Shown here in pieces: positions 58,799 to 64,000 of a DNA stretch of 64,000 nt (positions within the stretch are counted from its first letter, which is position 1; the number at the start of each line of letters is the position of its first letter). Source of the DNA: Kribbella sindirgiensis (lineage in GTDB: Bacteria; Actinomycetota; Actinomycetes; Propionibacteriales; Kribbellaceae); NCBI RefSeq assembly GCF_004331435.1, contig NZ_SJKA01000016.1, positions 1 through 64,000 on the forward strand, given 5' to 3'. The notes under the pieces are model-generated. The model saw only the letters and a list, made by a program, of their open reading frames with translations, did not search any database and had not been told where the DNA came from. The position numbers were made by a program, and so were the translations under genes.

Positions 58799-59264
58799 CG
58801 GCCGCAAAACCTGAGGCCTGACACTCCACCCCACTCCATCCACTCCAACCTCCGAGCAGAAGACCGGCTCTCCCCTCATGGGGGTTCTCTGCTCATACAC
58901 GAGGGGAGAACCCTGTACGCGAGGGGTTACCCGGCTCTCCTGCTCGATGTGTGGGCGGTGGCTGGTATGCGGAGGGCAGGGTCGGGGTTCGCGGGGGCTT
59001 GAACAGGTTATTGGGTATCTCCTGTCACCAGTTCCTGTCCGTGGCCACCAGTTCCTGTCTCCCCTGATCGGGCTGTGTTCTGAACGGGCGGAAACCCTCC
59101 CCACACACCTCAGCCCGCTCCACCCCACACACGGCAACCGCTCAGAAACCCACGACTCGCCGGACACCGGCACCTGCGGTACCCCGTAAATGCCTGGGCG
59201 GGCCGGCAACCGGACTGATACCGTGCCGTGGTCCGTGACATTCGCGCTTGGAGGTGAGGCCCCG
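58799..59264. other. Gene-free stretch with competing hairpins and a 14-bp direct repeat
   Basis: I find no gene here. CTCCCCTC (58870-58877) pairs with GAGGGGAG (58901-58908), while GGGTTCTC (58882-58889) pairs with GAGAACCC (58906-58913); they share bases and exclude each other. CACCAGTTCCTGTC occurs twice, at 59026-59039 and 59046-59059. TACCGT at 59219-59224 is a possible -10 box for the leader ORF. Confidence 0.4.
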
Positions 59265-59321
59265 ATGAACGCTGTAGCGCTGTGGGTGCTCCCCTCCCCG
59301 TGGTCACGGGCGGGCGATTGA
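59265..59321 (+). CDS. 18-codon leader ORF upstream of GNAT/IF-1 operon
   Basis: A tiny ORF encodes MNAVALWVLPSPWSRAGD. GGAGGTGAGG, a strong ribosome site, lies 5-10 nt before its ATG, which is much better than expected by chance. It ends 47 bp before the GNAT start, just upstream of a hairpin that encloses the next ribosome site. This layout resembles leader peptides of translation-attenuated genes, in which stalled ribosomes change downstream folding. Expression is not shown by sequence alone. Confidence 0.45.
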   Translation: MNAVALWVLPSPWSRAGD

Positions 59322-59324
59322 CGT

Positions 59325-59368
59325 AGGTGTCGTCGGGAGCGCCACGAGACTCCCGAAAGGAAACACCT
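59325..59368 (+). promoter_or_regulatory. Hairpin enclosing the GNAT ribosome site
   Basis: Outer arms AGGTGT (59325-59330) and ACACCT (59363-59368), and inner arms TCGGGAG (59333-59339) and CTCCCGA (59350-59356), fold around the AAGGAAA ribosome site (59357-59363). The ATG follows the last arm directly. Opening by a ribosome on the leader ORF could expose the site. Confidence 0.5.
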
Positions 59369-60145
59369 ATGCACACTGTGCGTTTCACGATCTCTCGTGT
59401 TGCCGACAACCAATGGCACGCGATCGAGAACGATCTGGTCGTCGGCCGCGGTCATGCGACGCGGCGGCTCGACGGGCGGACCTTCCTCAGCATCGACACC
59501 TGGCGTGATGCCGTCTTCCACCGGCTCGCCGCCGCCATGGTGGCCGACCAGCCCCACGACCAGGTCCAGTACACAGTGGTCGACGAGACCGACCGTGACC
59601 TGCTGACCAATTGGGTACTCGCGGGATTCGCGACCTGGCGCCGTGAAGCCGAGTTCGCCGTACCCACCGGACCTTCCCGTGCGACTGTGCGATCGGGGCC
59701 GTCGGGGGTGGTCATCACGACCGCCGACGAGGCACCGCTGCGTGAGCTGGACCGGGCGATTCGCGGCGAGGTCGAAGCCGCTGCCGGCTGGCACACGATG
59801 CCCCCGGAGGTGCTGCCCTGGCAGGGCGGCACGAGACCGATCGATCCGTCGCAGTACACGATCGCCGTCCGGGATGGCCGGTACGTCGGACTGGTCCGGG
59901 TCGCCACGATGACCCGGCGCCCACGCATCGGGCTGGTCGCCGTACTCGCGGCCGAGCAACGGCACGGCATCGGCCGAGCGCTGCTCGATCACGTGCTGGA
60001 CGGTCTGCACGGCTGCGGATTCGAAGCCGCCACGGCGGAGGTCGACGAGACCAACACTGCCGCGCTGGCGCTGTTCGAGGGGCTCGGCGCGCGCCGTACG
60101 GGCACCACTCTGGAATTGATCCGCCGGCCGGGAAAGGCGGTCTGA
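59369..60145 (+). CDS. GNAT-family acetyltransferase with N-terminal extra domain
   Basis: 258 aa. The C-terminal GNAT domain (~110-258) has IGLVAVLAAEQRHGIGRALLDHVLD, the acetyl-CoA pyrophosphate loop, and ETNTAALALFEGLGARRTGTTLEL, the closing strand. The first ~100 residues (FTISRVADNQWHAIENDLVVGRGHATRR...VFHRLAAAMVAD) look like a degenerate second GNAT half or a recognition domain. ATG 59369 follows AAAGGAAACACCT. The next gene, an IF-1 paralogue, begins 1 bp after its stop, so the enzyme may act on the translation apparatus or on a translation inhibitor. Confidence 0.85.
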   Translation: MHTVRFTISRVADNQWHAIENDLVVGRGHATRRLDGRTFLSIDTWRDAVFHRLAAAMVADQPHDQVQYTVVDETDRDLLTNWVLAGFATWRREAEFAVPTGPSRATVRSGPSGVVITTADEAPLRELDRAIRGEVEAAAGWHTMPPEVLPWQGGTRPIDPSQYTIAVRDGRYVGLVRVATMTRRPRIGLVAVLAAEQRHGIGRALLDHVLDGLHGCGFEAATAEVDETNTAALALFEGLGARRTGTTLELIRRPGKAV

Positions 60146-60146
60146 C

Positions 60147-60371
60147 ATGCCCAGAGCAGCAGGCGGTATCGAGGTCGAGGGCATCGTCGTCGAGTGTCTC
60201 CGGAACGCCAGCTTCCGGGTCGAACTCAGCAACGGCCACAAGGTCCTCGCCCACATCAGCGGCAAGATCCGCAAGAACTACATCAAGATCGTCCTCGAGG
60301 ACCGCGTCCTGGTCGAACTCAGCCCGTACGACCTGGACCGGGGCCGGATCATCTTCCGCTACCGGAACTGA
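60147..60371 (+). CDS. infA: Translation initiation factor IF-1 paralogue
   Basis: 74 aa OB-fold protein. VEGIVVECLRNASFRVELSNGHKVLAHISGKIRKNYIKI matches IF-1 almost block for block, as does DRVLVELSPYDLDRGRIIFRY. Actinobacteria carry the main infA in the ribosomal protein/rpmJ cluster; this copy, next to an acetyltransferase, must be an accessory one. Changes such as KNYIKIVLED where IF-1 usually has MHYIRILPGD could alter 30S binding. It starts 1 bp after the GNAT stop, so expression follows the leader-controlled operon. Confidence 0.93.
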   Translation: MPRAAGGIEVEGIVVECLRNASFRVELSNGHKVLAHISGKIRKNYIKIVLEDRVLVELSPYDLDRGRIIFRYRN

Positions 60372-60404
60372 CTCGTCGCACACACCACCTCACCCGATCA
60401 AGAC

Positions 60405-60434
60405 TAGAACATCTGTTCGAAGACGCGGTAATCT
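60405..60434 (+). promoter_or_regulatory. SOS box and -10 box of an unknown small gene
   Basis: TAGAACATCTGTTCGA (60405-60420) has the same TAGAAC-N4-GTTCGA form as the dnaE2 operator. TAATCT (60429-60434) is a -10 box ending 6 nt before ATG 60441. The LexA site covers the -35/spacer region. Confidence 0.75.
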
Positions 60435-60440
60435 GAACCC

Positions 60441-60776
60441 ATGCTTGGTCGGTTCACGGTTCGCCCGTCCGACGACGGATCCAACAGGTTCGGCGTCTGG
60501 GACGGTGCGGTCAACGGGTGGCGCGCAACAGGTATCGACGACGAGCGGAAGGCCCGGGAGCTGGCAGCCGATCTCGACGTGCAGTACGACGCCCACGGGC
60601 CGCGTGCGGCGGACGCCGTACGGCACGTCGATCCTTCCCAGCGGGTGCAGCGCGCGACCTGGTCGACCGGTGAGCTGGACGTCTGGATCCGCGACAACGG
60701 CGTCTGGCTGGGCCGGTTCCGGGACCAGGACGGCGAGATCGTCTGGGTCCCGGGATCGGACCTCAGACCCCTCTAG
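60441..60776 (+). CDS. SOS-box-controlled hypothetical protein
   Basis: 111 aa, soluble, acidic, Trp-rich (six Trp). The sequence MLGRFTVRPSDDGSNRFGVWDGAVNGWRAT followed by a helical DDERKARELAADLDVQYD suggests a compact single-stranded nucleic-acid or protein-binding domain, but I do not recognise a family. The LexA box and a -10 box placed for a leaderless mRNA give it a strong inferred role in the DNA damage response. It is followed by a structured repeat, then a convergent PBP gene. Confidence 0.75.
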   Translation: MLGRFTVRPSDDGSNRFGVWDGAVNGWRATGIDDERKARELAADLDVQYDAHGPRAADAVRHVDPSQRVQRATWSTGELDVWIRDNGVWLGRFRDQDGEIVWVPGSDLRPL

Positions 60777-60780
60777 CGTC

Positions 60781-60930
60781 GTGCGCCGCGAGTTCGCGTC
60801 GTAAGTCGATCCTGATGCGATCGCAGCTCAACCAACAGCCTCCGCAGCCCCCCAAACCGGTTTGGGGAGGTCCGTGGACGGAACCGGGGAGTGCTACAGC
60901 CCATTTCGGGAGGGTAAACCTCCCCAAAGC
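60781..60930. repeat. Dispersed structured repeat, copy 2
   Basis: The first block (60781-60827) matches 53832-53878 and the second (60851-60930) matches 53929-54007. CCCCAAACC followed by its reverse complement is an 18-bp perfect palindrome, and GGGAGG-N5-CCTCCC (60909-60925) forms a second hairpin. It lies between the convergent SOS gene and PBP gene. Confidence 0.7.
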
Positions 60931-60989
60931 ACCTCGCACAGTCTTTGCTTCGGGCGTGGGCTCAGCACACGAACGTCCGGCTCGGGACA

Positions 60990-63116
60990 CTAACGGGGCT
61001 TGGGCTTGGGCTTCGGATCGGGTTTCTTCTCGGGGTCGGCCGGCTTCGGGTTCGGGTCGCCGATCAGCTTCTTCGGCGGTGCGACGAACCGTTCGACCGG
61101 GAGGCCGCGGAGGGCGCCCTGCATCGCGGTCTGCCAGAGCGGGCCGGCGGTACCGGAGCCGGTCGGGTCGGCGATGTCCTTACCGTCCAGGGTGTGCCGG
61201 TACATCAGGTTGGTGTACGGCAGGTTCGCGTCCGCGACCACCGAGGCCGCGGCCAGGTTCGGCGTGTAACCGGCGTACCAGACGGCCAGGTTGTCCTGGA
61301 TCGTTCCGGTCTTGCCGGCCATGTCGCGGGTGCCGAAGCGCAGCCGGCCGCCGGTCCCGCCCGGCATCATCACCGCGCTCAGCACCCGGTTCACGCCGTC
61401 CGCGACCGCCCGCGGGAGGACCTGCTTGCAGTTGAAGCCGGGACCGGGGATCGGACGCCCCGCCTTGTCCCGCACCGATGTGACGACCAGCGTCTCGCAG
61501 TACTTCCCGCGCGCCGCGAACGTCGCGTAGGCGTTCGACAGCATCAGCGGCGTCACGTACCCGACCCCGAGCGTCATCGAGATCACCTGGTCGAGCGGCT
61601 TCAGCGTCTGCGCGTTGTACATCCCGAGCTTGGCCGCGATCGTCGCGATCGAGCACAGCCCGGTCCGCTGCGACAGCTGCAGGAAGTAGGTGTTGGTCGA
61701 GTACCGCGCGGCCTCGACCATCGTCACGTTGCCGCCGCGCGTCGAGTTCTGCGGCTGGTACGTCGGGTCGCGCGTCCAGCCCTTGCAGGTCCGGAACTTC
61801 TTGGTGCGCAGGTCGATCTGCTCCGGCGAGTTGATCCGGGTGTCCATCGGGATGCCCTTGGACAGCGCGGCCGCGATCGTGAACGCCTTCATCGTCGAGC
61901 CGTTCTGGAACCCGCCGTACCCGCCGGCGTACGACTTCTCGACGTTGTAGTTGTAGTTCGTGTGGAAGCTCCCGTTGCCGTACGGGCGGCTCTGCACCAT
62001 CGCCTTCACCAGGCCGGTGCCGGGCTCGACGATGCTGATCGCGGCGATCGCGGAGTCGGTGCGCTTGGTGTGCGCGTCGATCGACGCCTGCGCCGCGGCC
62101 TGGATCTTCGGGTCGATCGAGGTCCGGATCAGCAGGCCGCCGGTCTTCAGGTAGTGGTCGCGGTCCTTGACGGTCGCACCGAGTGCCGGGTTGGCGAGCA
62201 GCTTGGAGACCACGTAGTCGCAGTAGAACGGGTACCGCGAGTTGGCGCACCCGTTCGGCACCGGCTCGACCTTCGCCAGGTCGATCACCGGCGTCCGCAG
62301 CGCCCGGTTCGCCTGTCCCACCGTGATCACGCCGAGTTCGAGCATCCGCTTGATCACCACGTCCCGGCGGGCCTTGGAACGGGTGAGGTCGTTGGTCGGG
62401 TCGTAGCCCGACGGGTTCTTCACCAGTCCGGCCAGCAGCGCGGCCTGCGGGAGCGTGAGCTTGTCGGCGGTGGTCCGGAAGTAGTGCTGGGCCGCGGTCT
62501 GGATGCCGTACGTGCCGTCGCCGAAGTTCGCCAGGTTCAGGTACCGCTCGAGGATCTCGTCCTTGGACAGCTCGCTCTCGACCGCGATCGCGTACCGCAG
62601 CTCGGCGATTTTGCGTTCGTACGAGACCTCGGTGGCCTGCTGCCGCTCGGCCGCGGTCCGCGCCTTCTCGACCAGGCTCATCTTCACGTACTGCTGGGTG
62701 ATGCTCGACCCGCCCTGCTGCACCTCACCCTCGGTCTGGTTGCGCACCATCGCGCGCAGCGTGCCCTTCAGGTCGAGCGCGCCGTGGTCGTAGAACCGGG
62801 AGTCCTCGATCGCCACGATCGCCTTGCGCATGATCGGGCTGACCGTGGACAACGGCACCGGCACCCGGTTCTGCTCGTACAGGGTCGCGAGCAGGGTGCC
62901 GTCCGCGGCCAGGATGCGGCTGCGAACGGCCACCGGATCGATCTCGAGTTCCCGCGGCAAGCTCTGAACGGAGTCCGCGACCTCAGCTGCGCCACGCCCG
63001 GCGAAGCCGGCGAACGGGACCGCGAGCCCCGCCGCCAGCGCACCAGAAAGCGCGCTCACGCCGATGAACGTGATCAACGACCGAGCCCAACTGCGACCGC
63101 CCCTGTCGGTACGCAC
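60990..63116 (-). CDS. Class A penicillin-binding protein (PBP1 type)
   Basis: 708 aa. A short cytoplasmic N-terminus and one membrane helix (SLITFIGVSALSGALAAGLAV) anchor it outside. The GT51 glycosyltransferase shows E104 in IEDSRFYDHGALD, GGSSITQQYVKM and RYLNLANFGDGTYGIQ. The transpeptidase has S407 in GSTMK, STN in YSTNTYF and KTGT in MAGKTGTI, so both activities look intact. It polymerises and crosslinks peptidoglycan. A Lys/Pro-rich tail (DPKPKPKPR) ends the protein. The family is multicopy in actinobacteria. Confidence 0.95.
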   Translation of the reverse strand: MRTDRGGRSWARSLITFIGVSALSGALAAGLAVPFAGFAGRGAAEVADSVQSLPRELEIDPVAVRSRILAADGTLLATLYEQNRVPVPLSTVSPIMRKAIVAIEDSRFYDHGALDLKGTLRAMVRNQTEGEVQQGGSSITQQYVKMSLVEKARTAAERQQATEVSYERKIAELRYAIAVESELSKDEILERYLNLANFGDGTYGIQTAAQHYFRTTADKLTLPQAALLAGLVKNPSGYDPTNDLTRSKARRDVVIKRMLELGVITVGQANRALRTPVIDLAKVEPVPNGCANSRYPFYCDYVVSKLLANPALGATVKDRDHYLKTGGLLIRTSIDPKIQAAAQASIDAHTKRTDSAIAAISIVEPGTGLVKAMVQSRPYGNGSFHTNYNYNVEKSYAGGYGGFQNGSTMKAFTIAAALSKGIPMDTRINSPEQIDLRTKKFRTCKGWTRDPTYQPQNSTRGGNVTMVEAARYSTNTYFLQLSQRTGLCSIATIAAKLGMYNAQTLKPLDQVISMTLGVGYVTPLMLSNAYATFAARGKYCETLVVTSVRDKAGRPIPGPGFNCKQVLPRAVADGVNRVLSAVMMPGGTGGRLRFGTRDMAGKTGTIQDNLAVWYAGYTPNLAAASVVADANLPYTNLMYRHTLDGKDIADPTGSGTAGPLWQTAMQGALRGLPVERFVAPPKKLIGDPNPKPADPEKKPDPKPKPKPR

Positions 63117-63137
63117 CCGTCCAGGGTAGGCGAGAGA

Positions 63138-64000
63138 TCAAACTCCCGGTACCCCGGAATTGATTGCCTCGATCAACTTCGGCCGCAGTTCCCGGGCATT
63201 GATCACGGCGTCGACGGACCCGACCTCGCGGGCCCGCTCGATACTGTGCACCCGGTCGAACTCGGTCGCGACCTCGCCCAGTTTCTCTGCCCGTACGACG
63301 GTTCGGACGTCCGCGAGCTCCGTGGCCAGTGCCGCCCGCTCCGCGCCGGCGGCCTCGCCGACCCGCTCGGCCAGTGCCGCGACCCGCGGGTCCGCGGCGG
63401 TCCGCGCGTCCACTTCGGCCGCGAACACCACCGCGGCGGCCGGCGCGCCGCCGAGCACCGAGGCGAACGATCCCTCCACCGCGAGCACCGTCATCGACGG
63501 GTTCAGCGACTTCGAGAACACCACGAACGCGCCGCCGTGGTACCGCGAGACGACGCAGAACACGATCGGCCCGCGGAAGTTCACGATCGCGCGCCCGATC
63601 TCGGCGCCGTACTCGAGTTGCAGGTTCCGCATCGAGTCCGGTGATCCGTCGAACCCGGACAGGTTCGCCAGCACGACCAGCGGCCGGTTCCCGCTGGCCG
63701 AGTTGATCGCCCGCGCGACCTTCTTCGACGACCGCGGGAACAGCGTGCCCGCGGTGTACGTGTCCGGACCGTCGGTGGGCGGGAAACCGCGCCGCGGCAC
63801 CGAGCGCGACTCGATCCCGACCAGGCAGACCGGGAACCCGCCGAGCCGCGCGTCCTGCACGACCGCGGTGTCGGCGTCGGCCATCCCGGCCCAGCGCTCC
63901 AGCACCGGGTGGTCCTGGTCGGTGACGGCCCGCATCAACGTGCGGATGTCGAACGCCTTCTTCCGGTCCGGGTTCGTCGCCGCCGAGAAGATCTCGCCGA
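63138..64000 (-). CDS. Biotin-dependent acyl-CoA carboxylase carboxyltransferase (C-terminal part)
   Basis: Partial; the start lies beyond the right edge. Visible blocks are GEIFSAATNPDRKKAFDIRTLMRAV, VVLANLSGFDGSPDSMRNLQLEYGAEIGRAIVNFRGPIVFCVVSRYHGGAFVVFSKSLN and EVGSVDAVINARELRPKLIEAINS. They match the C-domain of carboxyltransferase (MmdA/AccD type) that holds acyl-CoA for carboxylation. The length past the window and the substrate (acetyl-, propionyl- or another acyl-CoA) are unknown; some relatives are fused to a biotin carboxylase. Two starts inside the frame are not real. Confidence 0.85.
   Translation of the reverse strand, partial: GEIFSAATNPDRKKAFDIRTLMRAVTDQDHPVLERWAGMADADTAVVQDARLGGFPVCLVGIESRSVPRRGFPPTDGPDTYTAGTLFPRSSKKVARAINSASGNRPLVVLANLSGFDGSPDSMRNLQLEYGAEIGRAIVNFRGPIVFCVVSRYHGGAFVVFSKSLNPSMTVLAVEGSFASVLGGAPAAAVVFAAEVDARTAADPRVAALAERVGEAAGAERAALATELADVRTVVRAEKLGEVATEFDRVHSIERAREVGSVDAVINARELRPKLIEAINSGVPGV

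Noticed and set aside
56331..58814. Long plus-strand open frame opposite dnaE2
   Set aside because: It is a composition artefact. The minus strand has all DnaE2 motifs and an SOS promoter.
53832..60930. Insertion sequence or transposon ends
   Set aside because: The repeats are non-coding, no transposase lies between or within them, and they are in intergenic gaps. A miniature element is still possible and is reported as a finding.
1..64000. tRNA, rRNA, CRISPR arrays, prophage or conjugative genes
   Set aside because: No cloverleaf, rRNA-like block, spaced repeat array, phage structural gene, integrase or relaxase could be recognised by reading.

Overview
The window is about 70% GC, densely packed with genes, and has strong actinobacterial signatures: many GTG starts, TANNNT -10 boxes a few bases before start codons (leaderless mRNAs), Tat signals, F420-type oxidoreductases, an ECF41 sigma factor, DnaE2 under an actinobacterial LexA box, and a 13E12-type HNH protein. 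The gene mix (GH116, DUF4832 proteins, Gfo/Idh/MocA dehydrogenases, many TetR, MarR, IclR and ROK regulators) fits a soil actinomycete of the Nocardioidales; Kribbella is my best guess, from gene style only. I see no tRNA, rRNA, CRISPR array, phage or insertion sequence. Both ends cut genes: an HNH nuclease at the left and an acyl-CoA carboxylase carboxyltransferase at the right.

Layout. 1-8.3 kb: HNH tail, a large secreted GH116 glycosidase, a DHA2 exporter and a membrane-anchored heparinase II/III-like lyase. 8.3-13.3 kb: type II NADH dehydrogenase, a lone Frd/Sdh-like flavoprotein, and a coupled F420-type reductase/LLM oxidoreductase pair. 13.4-17.2 kb: an ECF41 sigma operon (NAD(P)-binding protein, 65-aa acidic protein, sigma factor, stand-alone sigma C-terminal domain), then a TetR gene divergent from an SDR gene with two tandem operators. 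17.3-23.8 kb: two Gfo/Idh/MocA dehydrogenases divergent from a ROK regulator, followed by two secreted DUF4832 paralogues; a ROK-type motif recurs at both promoters. 23.9-28.7 kb: FtsH, a nucleoside hydrolase, a ClpP-fold protein without catalytic Ser or His, and a quinone oxidoreductase.

28.7-34.8 kb is a catabolic cluster under an IclR regulator: a LigAB-type ring-cleavage dioxygenase, a citryl-CoA-lyase-like protein and a class III CoA-transferase on one strand; an amidohydrolase, the IclR gene and a VOC protein on the other. Matching 14-bp palindromes flank the divergent promoters. 34.8-39.8 kb holds a possible proteolytic signalling locus: TPR-CHAT (caspase-like) protease, divergent cytosolic subtilisin, a sigma factor and a 152-aa partner. 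40-48.7 kb: lipoprotein, PhoX phosphatase with a possible PHO box, serine hydrolase, TetR/MFS pair sharing an operator, BNR protein, LysE exporter, and a MarR/oxidoreductase pair with a perfect operator.

48.7-53.8 kb carries the most unusual locus: a membrane protein, a 1097-aa LodA-like quinoprotein fused to a von Willebrand A domain and a Cys-rich tail, and a LodB-like flavoprotein. 54-64 kb: RibD-like and DinB proteins, DnaE2 with an SOS box, a GNAT plus IF-1 paralogue operon preceded by an 18-codon leader ORF and an RBS-masking hairpin, a second SOS-box gene of unknown function, a class A penicillin-binding protein and the carboxyltransferase.

Several convergent gene ends carry structured non-coding DNA. 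A repeat of about 150-175 bp occurs at 53.8 and 60.8 kb, and a different hairpin family at 17.24 and 23.86 kb. These look like bidirectional terminators or mobile palindromic elements.
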